Source of the DNA: Bacteroidales bacterium
GTDB lineage: Bacteria > Bacteroidota > Bacteroidia > Bacteroidales > UBA12170
Assembly: GCA_027858955.1 (NCBI GenBank)
Contig: JAQIBR010000024.1
Location: 1 to 35,540, forward strand
DNA: 35,540 nucleotides
Reading direction: 5' to 3'
Position 1 is the first letter of the stretch. Every line of letters begins with the position of its first letter. Under the pieces are notes generated by a model that was not told the DNA's origin, did no database searches, and was given only the letters and a program-made list of their open reading frames with translations. Position numbers and translations under genes: made by a program. This document shows, piece after piece, positions 19,016 through 29,924 of this stretch.

Positions 19016-19327
19016 CCGAGTCGATTTAATGTTTTATTAATGCTCTTTTCAGTAGTTTTTATATCATAATATTAACATTTCATACTACAATAATATATCG
19101 AAGTTAACCATATTAACTCTGCTAAAATAGTTATTTTTTTTGAAACTCTTTAATTTATAACAAAATTACAAGTTGATATACAAGGCATTTAAACATGTTA
19201 ATTTAGCAATAGCTTGCCAGAAATGAATTTAAACATCACACAAAATATCCTTACATTTGTCGCAAATCATTGCTATTTTTTCAATGTAATATAAATTACC
19301 ATACTTGACATTAAATCGAAAACACTA

Positions 19328-20356
19328 ATGAACGAACACTTAGATGCCAGCGACGAATATTTCGATGATAATGAAAAGGATCTTGAGCAATTACTTCGTC
19401 CCGGACAGTTTGTAAATTTTGCAGGACAGGGAAAGGTAGTGGAAAATCTTAATGTTTTTGTAAAAGCTGCAACAAAAAGAGGTGAAGCGATGGATCATGT
19501 ATTGCTTCATGGGCCTCCTGGATTAGGTAAAACTACACTTTCAATTATTATTGCCAACGAACTTGATGTTGGAATAAAAATAACTTCAGGACCAGTATTG
19601 GATAAGCCAGGCGATTTGGCTGGATTGCTTACAAATCTTGATGAAAAAGATGTCTTATTTATCGATGAAATTCATCGATTGAGTCCTGTAATTGAAGAAT
19701 ATTTATATTCTGCGATGGAGGATTATAAAATTGACATTATGATTGAGTCTGGTCCAAATGCAAGAACAGTACAGATTGAGCTTAATCATTTTACATTAAT
19801 AGGAGCAACAACTCGCTCTGGTCTGCTCACAGCTCCACTTCGCTCACGATTCGGTATTAATGCACGATTAAACTATTACGATGCAGAAACTCTCGAAAAA
19901 ATTATCACACGATCGGCCGGTATATTGAAAGTTCCAATTAATACTGAAGCATCGAACGAAATAGCACGTCGAAGCCGTGGAACTCCAAGAATTGCAAACC
20001 TTCTACTTCGCAGAGTGCGCGATTTTGCAGAAATAAAAGGAGATGGAAAAATCGAATTAAAAATTGCTCAATATGCTTTAAATGAATTAAATGTCGATAA
20101 ATATGGTTTAGATGAAATGGATAATCGTATTTTATCAACAATGATTGATAAATTTAAAGGAGGTCCTGTTGGAATTAGCACAATATCGACTGCAGTTGGT
20201 GAGGATATTGGTACAATTGAGGAGGTTTACGAACCATTTTTAATCCAAGAGGGATTTATTGTTCGAACTCCTAGAGGCAGAGAAGTAACAGATGCAGCTT
20301 ACAGCCATCTTGGTAAATTCCGCTCTGCTAAACAATCAGATCTCTTTAATTCATAG
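19328..20356 (+). CDS. ruvB: Holliday junction branch migration ATPase RuvB
   Basis: '[19 protein letters not shown]', '[16 protein letters not shown]', '[26 protein letters not shown]', '[18 protein letters not shown]'. Confidence 0.97.
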   Translation: MNEHLDASDEYFDDNEKDLEQLLRPGQFVNFAGQGKVVENLNVFVKAATKRGEAMDHVLLHGPPGLGKTTLSIIIANELDVGIKITSGPVLDKPGDLAGLLTNLDEKDVLFIDEIHRLSPVIEEYLYSAMEDYKIDIMIESGPNARTVQIELNHFTLIGATTRSGLLTAPLRSRFGINARLNYYDAETLEKIITRSAGILKVPINTEASNEIARRSRGTPRIANLLLRRVRDFAEIKGDGKIELKIAQYALNELNVDKYGLDEMDNRILSTMIDKFKGGPVGISTISTAVGEDIGTIEEVYEPFLIQEGFIVRTPRGREVTDAAYSHLGKFRSAKQSDLFNS

Positions 20357-20377
20357 TCCACTAGAATTTTATTGACT

Positions 20378-21328
20378 ATGCCCTTAAAAGCAATATCAAA
20401 ATCGGATCTAAGTGCTCTTATCATAGCTAAAGCAATAGATTTAGGGTTTTCAGATTGTGGAATTTCTGCTGCTGCTTATCTGGCAAAAGAAGAAGATAAT
20501 TTAAATAAGTGGTTGGAAGAAGGTCGGCATGGATTAATGGGCTATATGGAAAGGAACAAAGAAAAGCGACTCGATCCAAGGCTTTTGGTGCCTCAAGCGA
20601 AATCGATTATAAGTGTTCTCCAAAATTATTATCCAAAAGAAATTCAAAATACTGATAATAATTACAAAATATCAAAATATGCATATGGTGATGATTATCA
20701 TGATGTTATAACAAGAAAGCTACTGTTTTTGGCCAATGAAATTATACAATATCATCCAGAAATTAGCTTTCGAGTATTTGTTGATTCTGCTCCTGTTATG
20801 GATAGAGTCTGGGCCAAAAAAAGTGGCTTGGGTTGGATAGGCAAAAACAGTATGTTGATTAATCGAAAAGGAGGGTCATTTTTCTTTATCGGTCATATTA
20901 TTCTCGATTTAGAATTAATCTATAATTCCAAACAAGTGAAGGATTATTGTGCTAATTGTTCTCGGTGCATAGATGCCTGCCCAACTCAGGCAATTTATGA
21001 AGCAAGAAAAATAGATGCCAGGAAATGCTTATCGTATCAAACTATAGAGGTTCCTAAACTGGCCGAACGCAGCAATCCTGATCTCTACCAAGATTGGATT
21101 TTTGGATGTGATATTTGTCAGGATGTATGCCCTTGGAACGATAAATTTATTGTCCCTCACGTTTTAGAAGAATTTGTACCGAAACCTGAAATAATGGCAT
21201 TACAAAAAGAAGATTGGAATAAATTAACAGAAATGCAATTCGGTGATTTATTTCGTGGAAGTGCTGTAAAACGAGCAAAATATAGTGGATTGAAACAAAC
21301 CATTCAGTGGGTAAATAAAAAAGAATAA
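20378..21328 (+). CDS. queG: Epoxyqueuosine reductase QueG
   Basis: 'GLGWIGKNSMLINRKGGSFFFIG', 4Fe-4S motifs 'CANCSRCIDACPTQAI' and 'CDICQDVCPWN'. Confidence 0.95.
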   Translation: MPLKAISKSDLSALIIAKAIDLGFSDCGISAAAYLAKEEDNLNKWLEEGRHGLMGYMERNKEKRLDPRLLVPQAKSIISVLQNYYPKEIQNTDNNYKISKYAYGDDYHDVITRKLLFLANEIIQYHPEISFRVFVDSAPVMDRVWAKKSGLGWIGKNSMLINRKGGSFFFIGHIILDLELIYNSKQVKDYCANCSRCIDACPTQAIYEARKIDARKCLSYQTIEVPKLAERSNPDLYQDWIFGCDICQDVCPWNDKFIVPHVLEEFVPKPEIMALQKEDWNKLTEMQFGDLFRGSAVKRAKYSGLKQTIQWVNKKE

Positions 21329-21345
21329 TGAATTCAAATTACCTT

Positions 21346-21750
21346 TTATTTACTCAAAAAAGCATCAATTTTCTTTAGAAGTACAGAAATAGAAATTGGT
21401 TTTGAAACATAATCATCACACCCTGCAGACATGCTTTTTTCGCGATCTCCACCTAAAGCATAAGCAGTTTGTGCAATAACAGGCAAATTGGGTCTTTTCT
21501 GTTTTATCTTTTTTACAACTTCATATCCATTTAATATGGGCAGATTTATATCGAGAAGAACCAAATCGATAGAATTGTCATTTAAAACAGTATTTACAGC
21601 ATCTCTCCCATTTTCAACCCAAAGTATGTTTACTTTAGATTTTTTTAACAATAGTCGTAAGAAATTGTAATTACTTACAATATCTTCAGCAATTAAAATA
21701 CTTTTACCTTCCCAAGTGTAATTATTGATGTTAAAATCTGTGCTACTCAT
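21346..21750 (-). CDS. Single-domain response regulator, paralogue of 16391-16783
   Basis: 'ILIAEDIVSNYNFL', 'DLVLLDINLPILNGY', 'SKPIS'. Confidence 0.9.
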   Translation of the reverse strand: MSSTDFNINNYTWEGKSILIAEDIVSNYNFLRLLLKKSKVNILWVENGRDAVNTVLNDNSIDLVLLDINLPILNGYEVVKKIKQKRPNLPVIAQTAYALGGDREKSMSAGCDDYVSKPISISVLLKKIDAFLSK

Positions 21751-21760
21751 TTTTTAAAGA

Positions 21761-23356
21761 TTAATTTTCAATTGTAAAATAAAAGGTTGATCCTTTTCCT
21801 ACTTCCGATTCTACTCTAATTTCGCTACCCATAATATCAAGAAGGAGCTTAACAATAGATAATCCAAGCCCCATTCCATCATGAGCACGATTTTCGTCTT
21901 CAACTGCCTGTCCAAATGTTTCAAAGATAAGCTGAAGTTTTTCGTTTTCAATACCAATACCTTGATCTTTTACATAAAATTCGTATTTATAGTTACGTCT
22001 TTTATATCCAAATTCAATTTTGCCCTTTTCTGAGAATTTATATGCATTATCAATTAGTTTGCTGAATACATGCTCCAATTTAACAGGATCAGTATTGAGT
22101 TGATCAGAGGTTGGGTCGCTATTTTCGACATCTACTTTCATAACCAATTCAACAGCTTTATTTTCGTAGCGTTTACTGTTTTTAAATTTAGTATAAATCT
22201 CCTTCATAAACAGATTAACTGAAAATTCGGATTTTTCAAATTTCAGATCGCGCTTTTCAAGCATAGATACATCCAAAATATCGTCTACTATTGACAATAA
22301 ATGCATCCCACTGCCTAATATTTCGTTGTTAAAATCAGCTAAATCTTCTGCTTCAATATTACCCATCTTCATCAGTTCTGCAAAACCAATAATTGCATTT
22401 AAAGGAGTACGCAACTCATGAGAAATAGTGGAAAGAAAAGCTGATTTCATTCGATCAGAAACTTCAGCTACCTGCTTAGCTTTAAGTAAATCGCGTTCAT
22501 ATTTCTTCCGTTCAGTAATATCACGTACAATACATACTACATTCGTTTCATCATTTATTTCTACGGATGCCATCGACATTTCAACAGGTAAATGCTTTCC
22601 ATCACTGTGTGTAGCAAAAAGCTCTACATTTTTGCTTAATTGCTTATTATCAATCACATCCTGAATAAGTTGAATTCCCTGTTTATATTCCTCAGATAGA
22701 TTGTCAGAAGAGAAAAGAATTCTAATATTTTGAGAGAGAATATCTTCGCTTTCATAACCAAAGAGTCGGCTTGCTTCTAAATTCCAAAAATTAATTTGCC
22801 CATACTCATCAAACATGATTATTGCATCGTTGGCCGATGAAGTGATTAAACTTAATCTAATCTCATTTTCTTCAATCTTCTTAAGTGCTTTTTTGTGTTC
22901 TTCAATTTCTTTAACTAAACCCTTTGTTCTATCAACTATTAAGCGCTCTAAATGTTTTCTGTAATTTTCCAGCTCTAAATCGACCTGAATCTTTTTCCTG
23001 GTCATTTCTATAATAATCTCAAGTTGAATTGGTTGTACAGGTTTTAATAAGTATCCAACGGGATCAACAGCTTTAGCTTTTTCCAATAAATATTTATCGG
23101 TTAGCGAAGTTAAAAACAAAGTGGGAATATCCTTTGTTTGACGGATAATTTCAGTAGTTTCAATTCCGTTAAGCATTCCTGCCAATTCAATATCCATCAA
23201 AATTAAATCGGGGCTATTATCTTGAATAAAAGAAATCGCCTCTTCACCCGAAGGAACATTACTTACAACATTATGTCCCATTTTATTTAAATAGTTCTGG
23301 AGTAGCTTAGAAATAATAAGCTCATCTTCAACAATTAAAACATTAAATGCGGACAT
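21761..23356 (-). CDS. Receiver-PAS-histidine kinase (HisKA/HATPase_c)
   Basis: N-terminal receiver 'DLILMDIELAGMLNGIE'; PAS; H-box 'STISHELRTPLNAIIGFAELM'; 'DQGIGI...GMGLGLSIVKLLL'. Confidence 0.92.
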   Translation of the reverse strand: MSAFNVLIVEDELIISKLLQNYLNKMGHNVVSNVPSGEEAISFIQDNSPDLILMDIELAGMLNGIETTEIIRQTKDIPTLFLTSLTDKYLLEKAKAVDPVGYLLKPVQPIQLEIIIEMTRKKIQVDLELENYRKHLERLIVDRTKGLVKEIEEHKKALKKIEENEIRLSLITSSANDAIIMFDEYGQINFWNLEASRLFGYESEDILSQNIRILFSSDNLSEEYKQGIQLIQDVIDNKQLSKNVELFATHSDGKHLPVEMSMASVEINDETNVVCIVRDITERKKYERDLLKAKQVAEVSDRMKSAFLSTISHELRTPLNAIIGFAELMKMGNIEAEDLADFNNEILGSGMHLLSIVDDILDVSMLEKRDLKFEKSEFSVNLFMKEIYTKFKNSKRYENKAVELVMKVDVENSDPTSDQLNTDPVKLEHVFSKLIDNAYKFSEKGKIEFGYKRRNYKYEFYVKDQGIGIENEKLQLIFETFGQAVEDENRAHDGMGLGLSIVKLLLDIMGSEIRVESEVGKGSTFYFTIEN

Positions 23357-23526
23357 AAAATTAAATTGAATTATAATTATTCAAAAGTAACAATTATGTC
23401 TAATAAATACCAGTTCTAATTTTAGAGAATTCTTGCTTTAGAATTTCTGACACTTAACAATAGTTTAATATCAAAGCAGACGCATTTTCGTATTTTTCGA
23501 TAACTTTGTAGTTCAAATACAATTTG

Positions 23527-24228
23527 ATGGACAAAAATAACATTAAGGTATTGTTAGTTGATGATGAAGCTGACATTCTTGAATTTCTTAGTTATAACCT
23601 TAAGCATGAAGGCTTTCAAGTCTTCACTGCTAAAAATGGCAAAGAAGGAATAGAAAAAGCAAGAAATATTTTACCTCAACTTATTATTTTAGATGTCATG
23701 ATGCCAGAGATGGATGGAATTGAAGCTTGTGCTGAGATTCGTAAAATTCCTGAACTTAAAAGCAGTCTGGTTATTTTTCTAACTGCTCGAGCTGAAGATT
23801 ACTCTCAAATTGCGGGTTTTGATGCTGGAGCCGACGATTATATTACCAAGCCAATTAGACCGAAATTATTCATTACCAAAATCAATTCGCTTTTACGACG
23901 GTATTTAGAAAAACTAGATGAGCAATTTCAAGAAAAACAAATCGTTATTTTTAATGCTTTTACAATCGATCAGGAACGTTATCTAATCTTGAAGGTAGAA
24001 AATGAAATTACTTTGCCAAAAAAAGAATTCGAATTACTCTTATTGCTAACTACAAAACCTAATAAAGTATTTACTCGCGAAGAAATATTCGCCAATGTAT
24101 GGGGAAATCTAGTAATTGTCGGCGATCGTACAATAGATGTTCATATTAGAAAGATTCGTGAAAAAATTGGTGTCGATTGCATCAAAACTGTGAAAGGTGT
24201 GGGATATAAATTCGAAGATATAGAATAA
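23527..24228 (+). CDS. OmpR/PhoB-family response regulator
   Basis: Receiver 'LLVDDEADILEFL', 'VMMPEMDGIEA'; winged helix 'LPKKEFELLLLLTTKPNKVFTREEIFANVWG...IDVHIRKIREKIG'. Confidence 0.92.
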   Translation: MDKNNIKVLLVDDEADILEFLSYNLKHEGFQVFTAKNGKEGIEKARNILPQLIILDVMMPEMDGIEACAEIRKIPELKSSLVIFLTARAEDYSQIAGFDAGADDYITKPIRPKLFITKINSLLRRYLEKLDEQFQEKQIVIFNAFTIDQERYLILKVENEITLPKKEFELLLLLTTKPNKVFTREEIFANVWGNLVIVGDRTIDVHIRKIREKIGVDCIKTVKGVGYKFEDIE

Positions 24229-24233
24229 ATTTT

Positions 24234-25271
24234 ATGCGCGAATCAACAAGACTAGCATTTCGTATAACACTCATTATAGGTGCTTTCCTTTTTATCGGAT
24301 TGACTTTCATTTATTTGAGTATATCTATCCCAATAGCATTTATCGTTGGAGTATTTTTTGTTTTTCTTAGTTTTGCTTTTTGGGTTATCCGTTTGTATAT
24401 CGAAAATTATATATATCAGAAAATAAGCGTTATATACAAAACAATTCACTTTCAATTAAGAAATAAAAGCAAAAATTCAGGTGATCGCAAAGAGTCGTTT
24501 CCAAGTATAGAGAATGTGCATCATGAAGTAATGGACTGGGGCGAAGATTATCAAGATCAAATACAGGAATTAAAACGATTGGAAAACTATCGAAAAGAAT
24601 ATATCGGCAATATATCGCATGAGTTAAAAACACCCCTATTCAATATTCAGGGTTATATTTCTACCCTTCTCGAAGGAGGTATATCTGATGACAGCATAAA
24701 CCTTAAATACCTAAGTAGTTCCGAAAAAAGTGTGGAACGTTTAATTAAAATTGTTGAAGAATTGGATACAATCTCCAGCATAGAATCAGGAAAACTAATC
24801 TTAGACAAAACTCGTTTCAATATTCTTGATCTTATTAAAGAAATTTTTTATTTATACGAGATTAAAGCAGCCGATCGGAAATGTCAGCTTATTTTTACAA
24901 AAAACTACGTAAATCCTATTTTTGTATTTGCCGACCGTAAACATATGCATACACTTTTGGTAAACTTGATAAGTAACGCTATTAAATATGGAGCATTTAT
25001 AGATGGCAAAGTCAAAATTGGTTTTTTTGATATGAATGAGAATGTATTAGTTGAAGTTTCCGATAATGGTCCTGGAATTCAAAAAGAAGAACTCCCTCGC
25101 ATTTTTGAGCGTTTTTACAGAACAGATAAAGCACGATCGCGCGATGAAGGTGGCACAGGTCTTGGTCTCTCGATTGTTAAACATATAATTGAAGCTCACA
25201 ATCAAGTAATAAATGTACGATCGACAGTTGGACTAGGAACTACTTTTGCCTTTACTTTAGAAAAAGACTAG
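24234..25271 (+). CDS. Sensor histidine kinase (PhoR-like), partner of the preceding regulator
   Basis: Two N-terminal TM segments; 'GNISHELKTPLFNIQGYISTLLEGG'; 'GTGLGLSIVKHIIEAH'. Confidence 0.92.
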   Translation: MRESTRLAFRITLIIGAFLFIGLTFIYLSISIPIAFIVGVFFVFLSFAFWVIRLYIENYIYQKISVIYKTIHFQLRNKSKNSGDRKESFPSIENVHHEVMDWGEDYQDQIQELKRLENYRKEYIGNISHELKTPLFNIQGYISTLLEGGISDDSINLKYLSSSEKSVERLIKIVEELDTISSIESGKLILDKTRFNILDLIKEIFYLYEIKAADRKCQLIFTKNYVNPIFVFADRKHMHTLLVNLISNAIKYGAFIDGKVKIGFFDMNENVLVEVSDNGPGIQKEELPRIFERFYRTDKARSRDEGGTGLGLSIVKHIIEAHNQVINVRSTVGLGTTFAFTLEKD

Positions 25272-25352
25272 ACTCCATTTTCAACCCTCTCTACAAATTA
25301 AAGTACCGTATAAATTGTTACTTTTGTTTCTCAAAACTAAAAACACAAAAAT

Positions 25353-27545
25353 ATGCAAAAAGCCTTAGCCCTTTTATTGGGATTAATTCTGACTTTTCAG
25401 GCCTTTAGTCAAGAATCAACTACAAAAAAAATTAGTTTAGACGATATTTTCAATAGTCGTCAATTTCACCCTAAATCGGTTCGCGGAATTGCCTCTATGA
25501 ATGACGGCAATCATTATTGCCAATTAAATTCACGTGGCATTGTGGAATCAAGTTATAAAACTGGTGAAGAAACAAGAGTTATTGTAGATGCATCACAGCT
25601 TTATTTAGAGGATTCAACTCTTATAAAAATAAATTCTTATCGTTTTAATAATAGCGAAACTCAAGTTTTAATTTCAACAAATACTGAATCGATTTACCGT
25701 CACAGTACTAAATCAGATTACTATATCTACGATATTAACTCCAAAAATTTAAAGTCATTATCGGCAAATGGAAAGCAAAGTTTAGCCGAATTTTCTCCTG
25801 ATGGCACAAAAGTGGCTTTTGTTCGTGAAAATAATTTATTTCTTGTTGATTTAATAAATGGAGATGAAACTCAATTCACATCCGATGGTAAAGCTGAAGC
25901 AATATTATAGCGAACTATCGACTGGTTTTATGAAGAAGAATTCAGTTTTACACAAGCTTATTTTTGGTCGCCAAATGGAAAATATATAGCCTTCTACAAA
26001 TTCGATGAAAGCCGCGTACAAGAATTCCAAATCACATTTTACGGCAATCTGTACCCTAAATACGATAAATACAAATATCCTAAAGCTGGTGAAGATAATT
26101 CTATTGTAAGTATTCATTCTTATTCGCTCGAAACAGGAAAAACAGTAGACATAAATATTGGCCAAGAAACTGACATTTATATTCCTCGCATTCAATGGAC
26201 AAATACTGAAAATGCTTTATCTATTTCTCGCTTAAATCGTTTACAAAACAAATTTGAGCTATTAATTGCTGACCCATCTACGGGGAATACAAATGTAATT
26301 TATACTGAATTGAATAAATATTACGTTGAAATTACAGACGATTTACATTTTATTCCAGGCAAAAAAGGTGACAATCAGGGATTTATTCTTACTAGCGAAA
26401 CTGAAGGATTCAAACATATCTATTATTATAATATGCTAGGCAAGTTGATTAAAAAACTAACCAACGGTTCTTGGGATGTTGATGCTATTATTGGATTCGA
26501 TAATAATAAGAACATTGTCTATTTTAATGCAGCAAAGAATTCGCCGCTAAATCGAGAAGTATACGGCACTAACTTGAAAGGGAAATTGAGTAATATTGAA
26601 ACAAAAGCAGGATGGAATCACGTTAATTTCAGTTCAAATTTCAATTATTATATATCAAATTGGAGCGACGCCAAAAATGTGCCGGTTTACAGTTTGAAAA
26701 ATAGTAAGGGACAATTAATTAAGACTTTGCAAGAAAATAAAGAACTTGCCAATACAATAAACGATTTTGGGTTCAATAAAAAAAGCTTTTTTACAATTAC
26801 CACTTCCGAAAATATTGAATTAAATGCCTGGAGAGTTCTTCCTCAAAATTTTGATGAAAACAAGAAATATCCAGTCTTATTTTATGTGTACGGAGGTCCT
26901 GGATCTCAAACAGTTCAAAATCGCTGGGGCGGTAGTCGAGATGCTTGGTTTCAAATGCTGGCTCAAAACGATATTATCATAGTTTCAGTCGATAATCGTG
27001 GAACTGGATTCCGTGGCGAAGAGTTTAAAAAAATGACCTATTTACAATTGGGAAAGTATGAAACTATTGATCAAATTGAAGCTGCAAAATATATGATAAG
27101 TTTGCCTTATGTTGATGAAAACAAAATTTCTATTTTTGGGTGGAGCTATGGAGGTTATATGAGCTCTTTAGCAATGACAAAAGGTGCCGATGTTTTCAGT
27201 ACCGGTATTGCTGTAGCACCAGTTTCTAATTGGCGTTATTACGATAACATTTATACTGAGCGTTTTATGCGCACTCCACAAGAAAATGCACAAGGTTACG
27301 ACGACAACTCTCCTATCAATCATGTTGAAAAATTAAAAGGAAATTTTCTTTTGATTCACGGTGATGCTGATGATAATGTACATCCCCAAAATACTTATGA
27401 TTTAGTAACAGCATTAGTAACAGCAAATAAACAATTCGATTTGATGATATATCCAAACAGTAATCACGGAATTTATACTGGAAAAAATACTTCTTTGAAC
27501 TTATACACAAAAATGACCAATTTCTTGTATGAGCACTTGAAATGA
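25353..27545 (+). pseudogene. Dipeptidyl peptidase IV-like S9 serine peptidase interrupted by one in-frame TAG (25908-25910)
   Basis: Both ORFs share one frame; read-through gives 'AEAIL*RTIDWFYEEEFSFTQAYFWSPNGKYIAFYKFDE'; catalytic 'GWSYGGYMS', 'DADDNVHPQN', 'NSNHGI' intact. Confidence 0.88.
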
Positions 27546-27565
27546 ATTAGATAAATAGATATTTT

Positions 27566-27600
27566 AAAAAGGCTGTTTTTGAAAAGAGAACAGCCTTTTT
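27566..27600. terminator. Bidirectional rho-independent terminator
   Basis: aaaaaggctgtt...aacagccttttt stem between convergent genes. Confidence 0.8.
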
Positions 27601-28295
27601 TACTCTTTTACTACATTTGATTTTTGAAATAATTGGAAGGCTGAATATAAAGTTAACAAAGCCAAGGCCACACTAAAAACGGAATCAATATAATCATGAA
27701 CACCTTTCCCTTCAAGCAAAAAATATAACAGCAAAGAGATTTCAACCGTAAGTACAGTAAAGAATTTAATAAAAAATAAAGAATGTTGGCTTTCCATAAC
27801 TAAAGAAAAATTTTGCTTCGAAAGTATAAGGTTTTTACGCCACTGAATTAAGTTTACTACTACCGCAAAACTGTTCACAATTAGACCAAATAACGCTACA
27901 TCATTGTTCAATTCTCTTGGATCAATGATCCTGTCAACTGCCATTCCAACTACAATTATAAAGGAAGCAATAAATACCCAGGCCATAAATTGTGCATTTA
28001 GACGTTCCGAGTTCGGTAAATGCTTTTGTAGTTTATGCGATCTCCAAGTTGATCTCCAACTTAATAAAACAGATAAACTTTGGGCTCCACCCATTATCAT
28101 TTGAGCTATCAGGGTTAAAGAGTTAGATAAAAGAGCAATGAAAACAAAAGGAAGCCATGTACCAAATATTATCCAAAAATTAAATTTAAGAGTCTGCTTT
28201 TTTTTCAAAGCATAAATTGTATCTAGATTTGTTTCTTCTATCAAATTACCCCCAGATTTCTTCACGCAAATGAACCAATTTAATATTAACATCAA
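27600..28295 (-). CDS. Multi-pass membrane protein, possibly cation-efflux (CDF)-like
   Basis: Several TM segments, 'GVHDYIDSVFSVALALLTLYSAFQL'; annotated start overlaps the upstream CDS by 50 bp, true start may be near 28244. Confidence 0.6.
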   Translation of the reverse strand: MMLILNWFICVKKSGGNLIEETNLDTIYALKKKQTLKFNFWIIFGTWLPFVFIALLSNSLTLIAQMIMGGAQSLSVLLSWRSTWRSHKLQKHLPNSERLNAQFMAWVFIASFIIVVGMAVDRIIDPRELNNDVALFGLIVNSFAVVVNLIQWRKNLILSKQNFSLVMESQHSLFFIKFFTVLTVEISLLLYFLLEGKGVHDYIDSVFSVALALLTLYSAFQLFQKSNVVKE

Positions 28296-28644
28296 AATTC
28301 TTTTCCAAATAGTCAGCTAACATTTCGGCCGAATAAACTGATCTGTGTTGACCACCAGAACAACCAAAACTTACCATCAAACTTGTAAAATCGCGCTCTT
28401 GGTATTTTTTAACAGATTGTGTTACTAGTTTAAAAACAGATTCTAGAAAAAGTCCAACTTCATCTTCCTTTTCTAAGAAAAGAATTACAGATTTGTCTTT
28501 CCCTGATAATGATTTAAATTGCTCATAGCGACCGGGATTTGGCAAAGCTCGACAATCGAAAATAAAACCGCCTCCATTTCCACTTTCATCTTTTGGATGT
28601 GAGCCATAGATATAGGAAAAACTTGTAACTGTAACAGTTAACAT
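28246..28644 (-). CDS. Stand-alone RapZ C-terminal-domain-like protein
   Basis: 'FIFDCRALPNPGRY' and 'VSFGCSGGQHRSVYSAEMLADYLEKNFDVNIKLVHLREE' match the RapZ C-terminal signature. Confidence 0.85.
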   Translation of the reverse strand: MLTVTVTSFSYIYGSHPKDESGNGGGFIFDCRALPNPGRYEQFKSLSGKDKSVILFLEKEDEVGLFLESVFKLVTQSVKKYQERDFTSLMVSFGCSGGQHRSVYSAEMLADYLEKNFDVNIKLVHLREEIWG

Positions 28645-28650
28645 ATAAGT

Positions 28651-29667
28651 TTATTTAGAGACAAATGTAATTTTTAATTGGTATAAATGCCTAAGAATAC
28701 TTATAAAATAAGGTATTTCAAGCTTAAAATGCTGACTTTGAATTAGGTTCTCTAAATTTTCCAATGCCATTGGAATACTATTGATAAAATACGGTTTCTT
28801 TTCAATTAAACCTCTAAAACCATATGTGCCAAGTGTTTGAATAATCCTGATAAAAACTATCGAAACGAAATCTTGTTCAAATATTTTATCATTCACATCA
28901 AAGTTCTTTTTGAGTTCTTGCTTATAATAATGCTTCATTTCTTCTTTAAAAGAAGAACTAAGTTGAGCAGAAGCTTGAAATAACAGAGAAGCCAAATCAT
29001 ATAGCATTGGCCCTTTTCTACCACCTTGATAATCTATAAACCAGGCTTCGTTATTTTTTATCTGAATATTTCTGGCCTGAAAATCGCGAAACATAAAAGC
29101 ATTCCATTGCTGTTTCTCAGCTTCTTTAGCCAAATTTTGAAAATCGTTCTCAAGCAATTGCTCATCAAAAGTAATTCCCGAAACTTTTAAAAAATAATAT
29201 TTGAAATAACTCAAATCCCATAGTACCGATTGTATGTCAAATTTAGCTCTTGGATAAGAAAATGACTCAAAATCAATATGATCATTGCCATACAATTGCA
29301 TTTTTATGAGTTGTCCAATCGCTTTTTTATACAATTGTTTAAGGTTTTCTGTTTCTCCCTCTCTTTTTAGAATATCCAGCAAATTTATATCTCCCAAATC
29401 TTCAATTATATAATAAGCTTGATTTTTAGAAACAAGATGGAGTTCTGGAACATGAATTCCTGCTTTGATAAAAGTATCTGTAAAATGAAAAAACGCTTTA
29501 TTTTCTTTTATATCGTCATTATAAACGCCAATATAAGTTTCATTATTATCGAAAATATGAAAATAGAGTCTAGAAGATGCAGAAGAAATATTAAGTGGGT
29601 CAATACGATTGGGAGAATTGTTTTTCCAAGCTATATATAGTTTTTTGAGTTGTAGCAAGTGCTCCAT
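28651..29667 (-). CDS. APH/AmgK-like phosphotransferase (sugar kinase family)
   Basis: 'YYIIEDLGDINLLDIL', 'WNAFMFRDFQARNIQIKN..AWFIDYQGGRKGPMLYDLASLL'; start at 29667 supported by a promoter at 29683-29690. Confidence 0.82.
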   Translation of the reverse strand: MEHLLQLKKLYIAWKNNSPNRIDPLNISSASSRLYFHIFDNNETYIGVYNDDIKENKAFFHFTDTFIKAGIHVPELHLVSKNQAYYIIEDLGDINLLDILKREGETENLKQLYKKAIGQLIKMQLYGNDHIDFESFSYPRAKFDIQSVLWDLSYFKYYFLKVSGITFDEQLLENDFQNLAKEAEKQQWNAFMFRDFQARNIQIKNNEAWFIDYQGGRKGPMLYDLASLLFQASAQLSSSFKEEMKHYYKQELKKNFDVNDKIFEQDFVSIVFIRIIQTLGTYGFRGLIEKKPYFINSIPMALENLENLIQSQHFKLEIPYFISILRHLYQLKITFVSK

Positions 29668-29682
29668 AATTGTCTCTTTGCA

Positions 29683-29711
29683 CAAAGATAGAAAAACCCC
29701 CAATCAAATCA
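29683..29711 (-). promoter_or_regulatory. Promoter TTG-N19-TATCTTTG for the kinase/rapZ-C genes
   Basis: Minus strand TATCTTTG (29690-29683) with TTG 19 nt upstream, lying in the terminator hairpin. Confidence 0.55.
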
Positions 29712-29722
29712 ATGATTGGGGG
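29691..29722 (-). terminator. Rho-independent terminator of the AMP-ligase/GNAT gene
   Basis: cccccaatca/tgattggggg 10-bp stem (29697-29706/29713-29722), TTTTT on the minus strand. Confidence 0.75.
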
Positions 29723-29924
29723 TCAATTATTATTCCCACTTAAAATTAACGCATGGCTAAATTACAACTTTTTACATACAAATAACAGTTATTTTAAATA
29801 TTTTTAACATTTTTTTCCTCATCGTCTTAATTATTTTTATTATCAATTCGTTATTAGGCATTTAGCTCTAATATTTTTATTTAGTAAAAATACTTAATTG
29901 TTCCAAAAATAATAAATGGAAAGA

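Noticed and set aside
24252-24633. Two antisense 67-aa ORFs
   Set aside because: Antisense to the sensor kinase; translation has no recognisable features.
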